Shown piece after piece: positions 13,719 to 26,500 of a stretch of 64,000 nucleotides of DNA (positions are counted from its first letter, which is position 1; each line of letters opens with the position of its first letter). Location of the stretch: assembly GCA_023014365.1 (NCBI GenBank), contig JAEBUN010000002.1:2108001-2172000 (forward strand), read 5' to 3'. The notes below the pieces were generated by a model, which was not told the origin of the DNA, searched no databases, and saw only the letters and a list, made by a program, of their open reading frames with translations. Position numbers and translations under genes: made by a program. The DNA is from Lepiota brunneoincarnata (Eukaryota; Basidiomycota; Agaricomycetes; Agaricales; Agaricaceae).

Positions 13719-14842
13719 ATGGGCTCACCAACCACTCCAATACCGTCCCTAACAACAGAAGAAGAAGGTAACACCTACTATGCTGTAGTAGAATGCTACA
13801 ACTGAACCATGCTGACAGATCCTCATTGACATTTCAGATCACATTATTCTGGCCCGTATAACAAACGATGAACGACCCCTCAAACGCGTTATCAAGAAGT
13901 TTCACAACTACATAAGCGCCACCTCAACAAAGAGTATGGCACCTACGCAGTCAGTGGCCTCTATCGAGGACGCGAAGGAGGCGTTCCTAGTGGAGCTTGC
14001 ATCCTTCCAACTGTTGTTGAAGAAGAGCGTAATGATATGTGAAGCGGAAACCAGGCAAGTGGAAGAGTATCAAAAGGAGAGGCAAAGAATAGGTTGGATC
14101 TTTCAGCTCCTCACTGGCTGTGGGGCCTGACCGAGGCATTTCAGAGCGAGAGCATGAAGCCTTGAGAACCCAGATTAAGGAGCTGAAAGTTGCGTTGGAG
14201 CATGCACAGCTACTAAGGCGGCGGAAGATGGAATATGATGTTGTCGCCGAGAAGATTCACACTCTTCCATCAAGGGAAGAGCTTGAACAGTGCGTGGACA
14301 TTGTCGCATTCACTTTTAGATGATCATAGCAGCCCCGATACAGGGAGATAAATGCCCTCGAGAACGATATGACCGCCATCCATGCCGAGAACGACGTACA
14401 GGACAGGACAATACAAGGCCATAAAAGCGCACTCGACGGGATCATTGCGGAACTTTCATCGCTGCGATTCCTCGGAAGGGATAAGGACATCACATCTGAG
14501 GCTCCTTCAACAAGAGTCTCGCCCGCTCCCGATGGCATAGCCGAACCTGTCAGTGAGGCTCACATGGATGGATCTACGAGAGCAAACTCTGTCGTGCCTG
14601 CGCAACAAACACAAGAAGAGCAGGAAGACGAAAAATTCTTGACTGAATCTGAGTCTCAGAAGGCTGTAGAGATACCCTTCGATGATGATAATGATATTGA
14701 GATGGGGGAATTGGAGGAGGATCCGAAGGACAAGGAAGCAGCGAAAAAGAAGCCGATAGAGGAGGAATTAGAGGAGGGAGAAACATTTGACGGAAGCAGT
14801 GAACTTTCCGAACCACCCGATGATAGCGACGATGATCTGTAA
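13719..14842 (+). CDS. THO7: THO complex subunit Tho7/THOC7 family protein
   Basis: Predicted Tho7 subunit of THO/TREX, which couples transcription to mRNA export. Exons 13719-13767, 13838-14092, 14145-14289, 14344-14842 give 315 aa. The N-terminal family signature is visible across the first junction (DHIILARITNDERPLKRVIK), followed by long coiled coil (ALRTQIKELKVALEHAQLL; ENDVQDRTIQGHKSALDGII). The C-terminus is a strongly acidic tail (about 100 residues, ending DDSDDDL). It ends 19 bp from the stop codon of the RNase Z gene on the other strand. Confidence 0.82.
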
Positions 14843-14861
14843 TTCTGCATTACTGTGTGTG

Positions 14862-16391
14862 TCATTCAAGGCTATGTACGACATCGATGCTCATGAAATC
14901 CCTTGCACAGACTACCTCTTGTCCATATTCTTTCGCAGCCAAATTGCCAATAGCCTCCATTACTATTCTTGCCCCTTCTGAATCATCGCCGGGATAGCGA
15001 GAGGAGAAGTGATTCAACACGAGCCTCTTTGCGCGAATCCGTCTAGCAAAAGCGCCGGCCATCTGAGGAGTGGAATGACCCCTTGATTTAGCCCTTTCCT
15101 CGACTGACTCGTACGTATCTGTGGCTTTGGTATTTGGATCTATACCAGGGAGGTGTGCGTTTGTTGCTTCGTGTATCAGCAAGTCTGCATCGCATGCGAG
15201 GGGAATGATGGGCGACGGGTCGTAAGTATCACCTAGGATAGCGAGCTTCCGCCCTTTTCTTCGCGGTGGGCCATGCAAAACTGTCCCATCGGATAGCATA
15301 ACATTCAACCCCTGCTGTAGCTGACGCATTACGGACATTGGTGTATTGGTCCTCTTGATATCAGGAATATACTTCTTAGGGTCGATCTTTCCGGGGACCG
15401 ACGCTTCGTTCACCACAAATCCGACACAGGGTACGGAGTGTTGGATCGGTGCCGCTGAAACAGATACTACAGCATCTTTGTAGATGCCCTCCCATACTCC
15501 GTTCATTTGCGGGATGTTTCGACCCTCGCATTCAAAAGGCAGCCGGGATACAGCCGTATAATCGCCTGTTCCAGGATCCGACGGAAATCGAAGCTCATGA
15601 ACAACATAGGGGCGGGCGAGCAGTGTGTGGGTGTATAGTAGGGAGTTACGAATGAATGCACGGGTGCCAAGAGGGCCGTATATTTCAAGGGGCTATACAA
15701 CAGCGATCATGAAAAAAACGTGGTTTCAATTGTGCGCTTGAATTAGAACTCACAGGTTTAGTGAAATCTGTCTGAGCTCTTGGATCATCTGTCGCATCTG
15801 CCGTGCCCCCCGACCCATTCATACAGCTCGCAAGTAGCGGCTTTAGCCCGAAAATATGATCGCCTGGGCAAGTCAACAGCTCGCTTTAGCCGATTAGGCC
15901 CGGGGCTACGCCCTTGGGACGCAGAAAATGGGAGAGGTAAACTGCATACCATGTGTATGAGTAATGAAAATTTTATTAATTTTTCCCATCTTTACTGTAT
16001 CCGATCTCTGTATCTGGTGTTGCGTCGCCTCGCCGCAGTCGAATAGCCATACATCGCCTCTGAGCCGTAATGCCAATGAAGAGTGGTTCCTCGTGGGTGA
16101 AGGTTGTGCAGACGCCGTCCCGAGGAAGGTCACATCTACATTCCCAGCTGTATCTGGAAACACGGTGGCTTTTGTCGTCATAGATTGGTGTATTCTTGAG
16201 AACGAGATGTGGTTATACGAGGCTTTTTGAATTTGACACCTCCCTAACGCGAGGACTCTCCGAGAAATTAGGCCCGAGCTAAGCAGGTCACTGAGTGGTA
16301 ATTGGTAGTGCAGGCCTGAGAAGGACGAAGGCTGTTGAACCGACGCCGTGGGAGACAAGTCTGAGCGAATTTGACAAGCGCTATGTGGCAC
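14862..16391 (-). CDS. tRNase Z (short-form RNase Z, metallo-beta-lactamase fold)
   Basis: 3' tRNA-processing endonuclease. Exons 15950-16391, 15754-15863, 14862-15692 (GT-AG) give 460 aa. The first splice restores the metal-binding THTHGDH motif. Other signatures: [19 protein letters not shown] near the N-terminus of the domain, ILGDTYD and the C-terminal [10 protein letters not shown] and [10 protein letters not shown] blocks, as in short-form RNase Z. From the ATG at 16391 there are about 69 extra residues before [13 protein letters not shown], Arg-containing and weakly presequence-like; an internal ATG at 16184 would give a normal-length cytosolic form, so dual mitochondrial/cytosolic targeting is possible but unproved. 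Confidence 0.9.
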
Positions 16392-17560
16392 ATGTCAGCT
16401 GGTCCTCAAATCCATGGGTTAGCCGCCAAAACAAAGGAGTGCCAATACGAGCATGCAAGACCAGGGGTTGCCATAAAACCAGTGCATAATTAGAAAGCGT
16501 ATGCCGCATTGCCAGTACAACATCAACACAATAAAGTTCTAGAGAAATAAAAAGCTACAGTAGGATGCATAGAACAAAGTCTATCGTATGAGGGTATAGC
16601 CCGAGTTGCCCAAAAAAACGGAACGGGAAGGGGAGAGATGAAAAAAAAAAACATTAAAAAGGATGGAAATGCGGTGCATATAGCTACACGGGTGAGACGT
16701 AACGAACAAATGGAGGATGGAGAAACTTGTCAAAAGGACGAGCCTGAATTCAGGTGTCTTCTGCTCGGAAGGTGTGGCGACATACATTTTGAGGCCATGA
16801 TCATTACCACCGCATCATGCCCCGTCTGATGCGCGGAGTGCTATTAGCGAGGGCATATGCACCTAGTCAAGTGAATAAGTGTGTTCCATGGAGAGCCAAA
16901 CGATATACTCAACTGGTCTTGGTCACACCTGTCGCAGCGTATTGGCCGCAGGCCGAGGGGAAGGAATGTGGTACAGGAAGCATGAGGCTGCTGGGTCCAG
17001 GCACCCCGAGTTATTTGGCTGGTGTTGGTCATTTTACTGGTGTTGGTCATTTTAATTGGAACTTGAGAACTGGTTGTTGGGGTAGGAGAACGGTAGTCCG
17101 TCCTTTAAGTATCATTCCCTCGTCAACTGCTGTGGTACCAGGATGGAAAAAAAATTGCGCTGCCTTGTTGAATAGCAGGGCTACAGCTTAGAGCAATACC
17201 GGAGCCCGTAGCTAGCTAGTCAGCCATCGGTGCTCAAAGGGGCTTTAAAACGATGCGAAGCCACAAGGCGTTGCACGCTTTCATGAACTGGAGTCGGAAT
17301 GCTAGTCAGTCAACAGCCTGTCTCCTAGCGACAGCATGACTCACTGACAATGTTCTAAGGATGGAGGAATGGACGACCTGTGTTCTTGAGTGATTTGCGC
17401 CCTCGAGGGAAAATACGACTCATCTAGAGTCATTTCCGAATCTCAACAGCATTTGACGGGTAGCCACTGGCGCGTGTAATCTTGGCATTTCAGCACCTAA
17501 GTGCACCAGAAGTAACAATATTCTTATTGAACCCAGGTGTTAATGACATATCTATGGTGT
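16392..17560. other. Intergenic region between RNase Z and PEX14 genes
   Basis: About 1.17 kb. It contains an A-rich run near 16638-16660 and one exact 18-bp tandem duplication (17019-17054). A 124-codon open frame at 16817-17191 has no recognisable content. No gene supported. Confidence 0.4.
17019..17054. repeat. Exact 18-bp tandem duplication
   Basis: The unit CTGGTGTTGGTCATTTTA occurs twice head to tail at 17019-17036 and 17037-17054. Two copies only, in non-coding sequence. Confidence 0.8.
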
Positions 17561-18980
17561 TCAAGTTGGCGTTGCAGCCGCTGTTGGCGCCGTCGGGGGC
17601 ATGAATGACCGACTTGCGTCGTAGATATTAATTTGCGACCAAGTGGAGACTGGGGGGACCACCCACCGATTTAAGACAAGACCCTTGAGTGCCCGAATCT
17701 CTCTACGTAGTTGCTCCTCAATTGGTCCCAAGTTACCACCCATACCAGCTGGACCGGTTGGAGGCCGATATGGCATGTACACCTGAGTACTGATATATCC
17801 AGTAAACTCTGATAGTGTTTGAAGTGTATTTTGAAGGGCGCTAGGTTTGGCCGCTTGGCTCCTTGGAAGGGATAATTTTAATGATGATAGGGATTTGATC
17901 AACGGTGAGGGTGACGGAGGGAGAGGCGGATGATATGTCCAGCACGGGGATTGAAGTTCCTGTGTTTCAGGAGGTGGCAATAAGGGAGGAGAGGCGGCGA
18001 ACAGAGGACACGAGGAAACCACTTCCCACAAGTATCGCTGAATGAAGAAGTATGTGAAAGCGAGCAAGTGTGTGAGAATTCAGGCTTACCTCAAACTTCA
18101 AGCCTTCCGTGGATAGCAACCAGGGTATCTGCTCTTCAAGGTATCGAAATAGCTCATCAGCAGTTGGCTTTTGTTCAGCCCCTTTCTTTTTGCTAAGGTC
18201 CGCCAGACCACAGCGCAATATTGTCACAGGAGGTATTTTGTCATAATGACTTTCCTTGTCGAAGGATTTTGTAATATCCTCGATAGAAGAATAATTGTGA
18301 TATTCTGGTGATTCCTTCCAAGGCTCAGCTTTTGGCAAAATCGACCAAGATTCTGCTTGATTTTCCTTGAAGGAAGAAAGGGAGGCTGTAAATCGGCGCA
18401 ATAGCATCAGATGATGGGTCTTGAGGGAATTTCTTGCCATGGAAGAACGGGTGATGCGAGGTAAAATGAATCGCTACAAGGAGTTGGTGAACAACGGTGT
18501 AATCGTTGTTTCGAACAGGTCCTCACATAGTATATGAAGATGAGAAGGGCTGAACAGCCAGTAAGCCATGAAAATAATCTTGAAAGTCCCAAGAGGAGGT
18601 TAGGAAGATTCGAGGGAGGGGGCTGCGGGTATGTACGAGGTGGAATTAGAGGCGTCGGAGGAAGCTAGACCGCCAATTTCAGAACGAGCGCTGTGCTGAA
18701 CGGGTGCAACACCAACCATGTCTCTGAGTAAGGATTCTATCTCGGCATCCTTGAGACCTTTCTCCTGAAGAAATTGCTGTTTGACACGGATGTCCTGGTT
18801 GGCTATCTGTGGAGACCGTAGGAAAGAGCGGGCTCGCGAAAGCAGCAGTGCCCTGTCTTCGGCAACCGGGGGGCTCGGAATATGTTTTTTTGGTTCATAA
18901 GCTGGGGCTGTAATCGGAGCTTCAGCATGAGGGGAAATACTGCTGGCCTCATCCCGCGATTCCCCTTTGTCAACAGCCAT
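17561..18980 (-). CDS. PEX14: Peroxisomal docking protein Pex14
   Basis: Membrane docking factor for Pex5/Pex7 cargo receptors. Exons 18717-18980, 18527-18622, 18090-18473, 17561-18037 give 406 aa. The N-terminal Pex14 domain is present (LLLSRARSFLRSPQI, then RVKQQFLQEKGLKDAEIESL). It is followed by a Pro-rich spacer, a single membrane span (LFSWLTGCSALLIFIYY), then YRFILPRITRSSM and a helical segment (LLRRFTASLSSFKENQ). The C-terminal region is Pro/Ser-rich with an amphipathic stretch EEQLRREIRALKGLVLNRW. The exon 1/2 junction (donor gttggt at 18716) is the least certain. Its ATG is 73 bp from that of the VPS17-like gene on the other strand. Confidence 0.9.
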
Positions 18981-19053
18981 GAGAGAGAGAGGGAATGATG
19001 TATATTATGTAATACACACAATACGTCCTTTCTCTCAACAGCCACCACCAGCT
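18981..19053. promoter_or_regulatory. Bidirectional promoter PEX14 / VPS17-like
   Basis: Only 73 bp separate the two start codons, so the transcripts must share or overlap control sequence. The stretch includes GA-rich and TTATGTAATAC sequence; no known element is asserted. Confidence 0.55.
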
Positions 19054-21376
19054 ATGTTTGATCCACTCAACTCAACCGCTGCGTTTGCTGGCATAGACAG
19101 TCCAGAGGTTCCGCCGTGGCCGACAACTCCTCGCCAGCCAGGCTCTCCGGTACCTGGCCTCAGACCTGCTACTTCCACTCCTGTGCACGGTCCCTCGCCT
19201 GGCCTCTATGGTAGAGAACCTCAGATATACGGGCAACCAGAGGCGGGACTCATATCCCCGAGGGGTGCTGTTGCATCTAACGGCACTACTTTTGAAAAGC
19301 TGGAGCCATACCTCAAGGTCAGAATATCTGGCTTGGACCGAAACAGACGGGATATCCTTGTCAAGCTTGACGCACAGGTATACAAGCGATGCATAATATC
19401 ATTAACAACTGCTCATGGCTACATGTTAGACCAATTTGTCCAACTTTACTGGCACAGCATACCGCAACGTGTCACGATCATATTTGGAATTTCAACAATT
19501 CTATGAATCCATCGTCCTGAATAACCCGCAGACCATAGTCCCCGCATTACCGCTGGCACAAACATCTGCACCCACAGATGAAGAGGATGATCGTCTGGTA
19601 AAGATTATGCTACAAAGGTGGATCACGCGAATCTGCGAGGACCCTATCCTCATCAGTGACGAGGACCTTCGTGCGTTCATCGAGAACGATTTTGGATACC
19701 AGCCTACCCCCAAGCCCCGGAAGAAGGCTTCATCAGGCTTTAGTCTCATCAGGAGACACGTTCCGGACGAAGATGAGGATCTCCAACGTGCAAGATTCGA
19801 GCTAACAAAGCTGGAAGGGCAGTTTTTTGAAGCGGCCAAAGCGGTGGATAAGTTGGCTGTCACCCGTAAAGGTCGGCACGTCACTCGATAACCACAGACC
19901 AGGTTACCTGATTCGTATTAAACCTCATTCACAGCTCTTGCAACAGCTCATGCTGAAATGGGGAACAAGCTCATCAATGTCGCAACGACAGAGGCGCATC
20001 CTCCGCTTGGCAATGCATTGCGCAAGATCGGTAGGGCGTGGCACAGCCTCTCAGATCTAGACCATGCACAAGCCATTAGCGAATGCGTCATTTTGGCGGA
20101 CTCTCTCGGATACCAAGGGATGAATGCACGCTCGGCGAAGGAAACCCTCCAGATGCGCACCAGTGTTCTGGAAGAATACCAAGCTGCTGTCAAAACGACT
20201 ATTTCAAAACGTCGACACATTGAACGCCTGAAGGCAAGCTCCAATATCCGACCGGAAAAGGTTGATGAAGCCCTTGCCGACATGGAAGAGGTGGGCTTTG
20301 AAATGTTATGTTGACTATACATCACTAAGCTACCACCGATGGGTTAGGCTGATCGGTACGAGCAAATCCTATCCAAACGCGCAGAAGGCATATCCCAGAA
20401 TCTGCACCGTGCTCTTCAAGCTCACAACCGCTATGCCAATGACGACATCACGACAGCGCTGATAGAACATGCGAGGTCCTCGATCATGTACGAGAGGCAG
20501 CTCTTAAAGGAGTTGGAAGCCCTTAGAGTGGACGTCACAAACGCCGCGAAGAAAGTTCTACCCCCTACAACTGGGCCACCGAAGCCAAAGGTTGTGCCAC
20601 CTCTCGAGGACTATCATGAGCACCCCCGCTCCGCCCCTGTCGCGCCATCCACAAACAATTTCCACCCTGCCCTACCCCCACAGCCGCACAAACCTTCTGA
20701 TATTAGTCCATCCCACCAATCTAACATTAAATCAGCTTTGCCTGTAGATCCTTTGTTGGCGCCGCAGGTCCCTGCTTCTGGCCGATCCCCACAGTCCCAG
20801 CTAGGACCCCCGTCACTAGCATCTTCGCAGGACCCCATGAGCGCTCCCCCAGCCCTGCTCAACCCCATTCCTGCTCCCCAACAAATTCCACCATCACCCT
20901 CAGCGTCTACAGCATCTACCTTTCCCCAGTCCCAGCCCTTTTCGCCATCCATCGACCAAACACTTGCCCAATCATCCTTACCTCCGCAATCGCCCGGTGC
21001 TGGACCCTCGACCCCGAGGTCACCAATTCACGAACCACCTCTTGGCGGCCGCTTTTCCGATGGGATAAAATCCATTAAACCCTCGGTACAGCGCCACCCT
21101 CAGACGGGTTCTGTTGGTGCATCTGCGTCTATGTTCACTATTCCGGGTCAGGCATATGATCCACTGCGCAGCGATGCGGCTCCTCGCCCCGCGACTACAT
21201 CCCCCCTCCATGATCCTCTGTCCAGGCCAAGTGGAAACTTTCAACAAGAGAATTCTGGCTTTGACCCCCTGGGTCAGATTAAGCCACATCAGATGTCCCA
21301 GTCAATGCGTGTGCAGCCAACGAGGCCCAGATTAGATGCAAGGGAGGCTGCAAGCAAACTGGCGAATATGTTCTGA
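19054..21376 (+). CDS. VPS17: PX-BAR sorting nexin, Vps17-like retromer subunit
   Basis: Endosomal sorting nexin expected to pair with Vps5 in the retromer membrane coat. Exons 19054-19377, 19430-19871, 19935-20290, 20348-21376 give 716 aa. Layout: Pro-rich N-terminus, PX domain from about residue 90 (FEKLEPYLKVRISGLDRNRR; TAYRNVSRSYLEFQQFY), a helical BAR-like region over exons 2-4 (KLEGQFFEAAKAVDKLAV; GNALRKIGRAWHSLSDLDHA; ISQNLHRALQAHNRYANDD), then a 270-residue Pro/Ser-rich disordered tail. The canonical lipid-binding RR(Y/F) is not obvious, as is usual for Vps17. Vps5 or another PX-BAR nexin is the alternative. Confidence 0.78.
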
Positions 21377-21708
21377 TAAGCGGGTCGATGACAACACAAC
21401 ATGGGATCTTTCTTCTCATATTGACCATACTGTTTTTTTTTTGCATCTGTTGCATGTCTTTGGTTTTCAAGTTCCTCTCACATATACTCTGAATTTCACC
21501 CGTGTTTCCGACACCCGCAGGACAATATTTACCGAACATTTACAACGAGAGAATCACTCACGCCAACTTGGTATTACTGCCGACTATCATACCCAGAACC
21601 CCACAACTTGTCAAAAGACATTATAAGTAAGGGATTTGAATTTCAGGGCATAATAACCCGTAAGTGTAGTGCCCAGAAGAATCAGCGAACTCCTGAGTAG
21701 CTGCAGTG
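21377..21708. other. Convergent 3' interval
   Basis: About 330 bp between the stop codons of the VPS17-like gene and the M24 peptidase gene, presumably both 3' UTRs. No feature recognised. Confidence 0.45.
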
Positions 21709-23245
21709 TCATCCTCGACCGTTCTGAACCACAAACAAGTTCGTGGATGACTTCCGTTTGTCCACTAAATGGAACTTCTCCTGCCTTCCGCGTACAAACT
21801 GCCACGACTGTATATCTTCAACCCAATGGGCATTTTCTTCCACTCGGAAGCGAATTGTTTCATTCCGTTCCTCCATGAAATGATATGCATAGAGTTCTAT
21901 GCTGTAATACGTGTTGGGGAGAATGGGGAGCTCTCCGACAACGGGCACATATTCGGGTAGATTGAGGAAACCTATGCAAATATATAAAAACGCGATGCGA
22001 GATAGAAATCCAAGACTTACCAATGACAGCGCCTGCATCATGCCCCCAATCACCGATGGGGTGGCAGTAGATCTGTCCTTCAATGCTTTCCCCTCTCATC
22101 TGGTCGAGAGATCGTTGCAGGACCTGATTCCCAGTGACTCCCGGTCTCATGTTCGCAAGTACGATGTCCTGCATCCTGTTGGCTTTCTTTAGGCCCTCTT
22201 TTAAGCTTAGTGGCGCGTCCTCTTCCGGTGGATTCTGATCTGTCCGAAGGACATAGGCCATGTGCTGAGTGTCGGTGTTGAGTCCCATCGCTGTGATCCC
22301 GAAGTCGATGTGAAGGATGTCGCCTTCATGGATGATGTCCTCCGTGCCCTCCCAGCCCGGATAGGATGCTTCCACAAGGACGGAGACGCGGGGTTGATTC
22401 CAGGTTGTCAAGTTCTGCTCCTGGATTTTTTCTCTGAACCACCATGAGAGATCCTAGGCATTGCTGTTTCTCAGAACCTGGAAAGACACTTAAGAGTGAC
22501 ACGGAGCGGACCTCTGTTGATGTGATCCCCGGGCGAACAATTTTGTGAGAAAAGCCCTCTTCTAACATGGCCCAAACCGATTCTTGCATCCTCCTGTAGA
22601 ACGGCAGTTGACTGTCGACTCTCGAAGCGACATATTCTATTGCGAGCATGGGCTCATTAACCATTCGCTTCATCCACTTCTCCCCCAATTTCTCAGCTAG
22701 CACGGCGAGCTCTCCCGCGTGAAGTCCTCCTGCAAAAGATATATCACGGTCGGTATTCAGTACGACTCGCGAGAAATTGTGTTCCTCGAAGGTGCTCCGC
22801 AGTTCCGGCCATACTTGACCTGTATTATCCACCCAGACGATGGGATTCGGTAAACCCGCTGCGGTCGAAGAATTGGTGTGGAAGAGTACAATAGTCCGCC
22901 GGTGCGCGTCAAATGCCGTGGCGTTTTTAATTGACCACCAGATCGTGTCTTCTGCGTGTTCGCGCTGGACCATCTACCCGGATGGGTCATCATTTACAAG
23001 CTCGATCCCAATGTCGGCGTTTGGAAGTAGGTGCTCACCAACCACGCATCCGCATTGTACTTCCGTAGCCACCCTGGAATGCGCGCAATCCGCTCTGCTC
23101 GCCATGCTTGTTCTATCCTTGCGCGTTCCCTCAGGCTGGGGAATTTTTGGTACTGCGCAGGCTCCCCAGGGTGTTCAGCATGGTGGCAGGTCGCCCAGGA
23201 CACCAAAAGGAGTAGATGCACAAGTAAATGAAGGAGGTACAACAT
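21709..23245 (-). CDS. Secreted M24-family metallopeptidase (Xaa-Pro aminopeptidase/creatinase fold)
   Basis: Exons 23039-23245, 22512-22973, 22021-22453, 21709-21971 give 454 aa. The N-terminus is a signal peptide (MLYLLHLLVHLLLLVSWATC). Five M24 metal ligands can be placed: Asp in HIDFG, Asp in LNTDTQ, His in DWGHDAG, Glu in YYSIELYA and Glu in FRVEENAHW. Upstream is the creatinase N-terminal domain (QREHAEDTIWWSIKNATAFD). The start at 23245 is chosen because it places the signal peptide first; an in-frame ATG at 23311 adds 22 residues. It lies in a run of three minus-strand genes for secreted or membrane hydrolases. Confidence 0.85.
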
Positions 23246-23522
23246 AACCGACAGGCGTGCTCCACCGTCTGTGAATGTGGACTGTGGAAGGCTGATGCCT
23301 TGAGTCGTCATTATTTTCTCAGCGTGTCCAGATCAAGGAATCCCACATCGAGCACGTTGCAAGAGAGGGAGCCATGGTCCCAGGCCTTATGGTATGCATC
23401 TGGGCGAAGTACTGTACAAGCGGTAGTTATTTGTAATCATCATGTTGGTGCCTCATCTTCGTTAAAGTGTAAACCCGCCTTCTTGTATCAAAGTGTTCAC
23501 TATTCAAGTTCATGAGCACTTG

Positions 23523-26500
23523 TCAGTTCACCCCTATGACAGGAAATTCGCCAATCCGAAGTTTGGTGGACTACATGATAGAGCCATCAGTCTCAGTGGG
23601 AGAGCAGCGGCAACATACTTACTCCATAGGGTGACAGAGTAATAGTCATGTTTGCACCAGCGCAGGAAGGACGGCTCGGGGGTGAAGCAGCAAACGTATC
23701 ACCGGCAATTGCCCATTCCACAGGACAAGCTGCCACTGTAATACTGAGGGGCGCCTTCCCACTGTCAAATACCGGGCTCGGGAGCTGGCCTGATGGGGGA
23801 GTTGTAGTGTGGAATTGAAGGGCCGAAGGGTCGATAGCATATTGCCAGGTTTCTTGTGCGTTGAACTCCAGGTCGACTGCCATGGGTTGTTGAGCATTCC
23901 GAGCGAGGACTTTCTCGGTCCTCTGGACTGCGGGGCTGGGTGAAATAGATCAACTTAAAGGTGTAATAATCTTACTATCGAAGGCGTAATGTAAGGGGCC
24001 ACGGTGAACAGCAACAGAGTCATGAGGTCTGCTTTCTAGAGACAACACAAATTCCAGAATGTGACGAGTAGGTTGCGCCGTCTCACCTGTAGTGATCTTC
24101 GCCGGCAAATGTAGAACAATCCTAGTTGTTCCTGCGGATACTTGGACCGCCTGTAGCCCGTCAGGCGATGGAGAGAGACCCGACGCCTGGCCTCCGTTCA
24201 CAGTAACGCTACCATCCGTTACCCAACCCGGGATACGAATGTAGTATGTAAACCCTTTGGCTGCTGTTATCGTGGCTGTAATGACATCGCTGAACGGGTA
24301 GATAGTATCCACTTTGACAGTGACGTGGTTGTCTGAGAAATTCTCCGTTAGTAGGTGTGCTGTATCGTACTGGGTCGGAAAGATATACCTGGGTCCAGGG
24401 TGGTCTCCGTCTGGAAGGGACCAAGATACACGTGAATAAGAGATTCCTTGTCGGAACTGGTCAGGAATGCGCTAGAGATGAATTTAGACCACCCTTGGGG
24501 ATGGTTTACGGTGCAACAACTACAGAGAGAGGCGTTCAGACCGTCACGACATTTTATGGTGAATCCACGAACGGATAATTAGGCTCCAATCCAAAGACAT
24601 TGGAATATGGCCTGGGGAAGTAAGCATTAACCTCATCGTAGTCGCTGACTTTCTGTCACTGTAAACTTACCCGTCGCGGGGAAACGGATTGCTAAAGCAT
24701 AATGCTTTGAATATTGTTAATGCAAAGATTCAGGTTTTGGCTCACGGATTCATGTTTTTGGCGGCGATCTGATTTTGCTGCTGAAGATATTGCCTCGACC
24801 ACATGTCTTAGGTCATAAGAACAAGTCGCTGGATGCAGGAAAGAAAGAAATACGCACTCCCAGTCAAGGTGGCGGGAAGCGCGTTATATGCTATCCGCTC
24901 AATCTATAAGCTGATCAGTGGCGCGAAAAGAGAATATTGCTTCGTGTCAATGTACCCGGTCTGCAAATTTGAGATCCCCGATTACCTGGAAAAGATAAGA
25001 TCCACTGCTCGCCCAAGTCGTCAGTATCTTCATCCTAGGGTGCAAACAGAACTTACGAAAACATCGTTTCCTGGGTGGTACATCGACCTTCTATTAGAGC
25101 AACTTGATAGGAATCAGAGGAACTTATTTACCACTACAAGGCAAAGCTCGGACCTGAACATGGGTAGGTCAATCGCGTCCCAGACAAGGCATGTGTACTA
25201 GATACCCTCTGATAGCGTCCAGGCCCGCGAGGAACTCGTCCGCTGCGAAAACTCCAGATGGTCTTCCATGATACTGAAATAGCATATCCCAGGCCTTCCT
25301 TCCTGCCTCGAGGTCTGCATGCGTCATTCAGGGCTAGAATGGAGTGTGATTTGAGTAAGCTAAGATCACCAGATTGATTGTGCGTGAACCGGTACACAGT
25401 CGCAAAGGATTTCAAGGACTCCCCAATATTCACGCCGTGCCACTATGCAGCCTGTCTATTAAGCAAAATTTCCAGCGATAGTTGGACGTTACATCAACTC
25501 ACAGCAAGGTCAATACCAAGAGGATTCTGTAGCATAGATTTCAAAATCAAGTGAACTCCCGAGTAGCGTGGGCTTACCGCCATGTTATCAGCTTATGGCG
25601 GACCGTTGCGATGAGATTTATATGGTTTTTCTTTGGTTTTTGCATTGGAAGGTATGCAACTCACTCGCCGTTTTTGGGAAAAACTTCATGCAAATAGATA
25701 CGGTGAGGAGCCGGTCATAAGTGGTGGGAATTTACCTCCTCCGAAAACACCTTCTCCCAAGGAACGCCTGTATCTTTCAGGAGCTGCATTGTCTCGAGCA
25801 GAATACCTTCATTGCCATTCGGATGGTTTTCATACAACCTAGGATAACAGAGTATCAGACCAGTTGTTGGAAGGGGCTTTCGATTGTTAATTGACTTTCC
25901 ATTGCAGAGTAATAACGAAGTCATGATAGCGGGCTGAACCCCACTCCTCCACACCTTGGCCTTGCTTAATCATAGAATTGGCCAGCGTCACGAACTTGTG
26001 TAAGGCAGCAACCATACGGTCTGCCAGTTCCGGTCTCGCTTCGATCATCTGAATGGCGCCGAACATGAAAGGATATCTAGGGAATCAATATTTGGGGTGG
26101 ATCATGAGAAGGGGCGATCAAAGATGACAACCTTCCCCAGAGGAACCGTGGCTTATCAGTACCGACTTCTGGACCAAGCCAACCAGTAGAATCTTGGTGT
26201 TGCAACACATAGTCCAAGAAAGCGGACGTCTTGTCGTTAATCACGGAGCTATTTGCCAGAATCCCCGTCGGCACCATTCCGTTCTTAACGTTCGCTCAGG
26301 CTGCTCAGCGACGCAAACAATCATGTGCTGATCAGCTACTCACAAACCAGTAACTTCCGGCTGTTATAATACTCTCAATTAGCCGAGTTCATCACTTCGG
26401 AGGGCGGACATTTACTCACCTTCCTCTAGGTTCGAGTACAGTGAGTCTCCTCCCAACCAGGTAGTTTGAGCGATACTGGAACAAGGAGTGGAACAATCTC

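Noticed and set aside
16817..17191. 124-codon plus-strand open frame as a small gene
   Set aside because: Compositionally unremarkable, spans an 18-bp tandem duplication, no domain or splice signal, and lies in an intergenic region.
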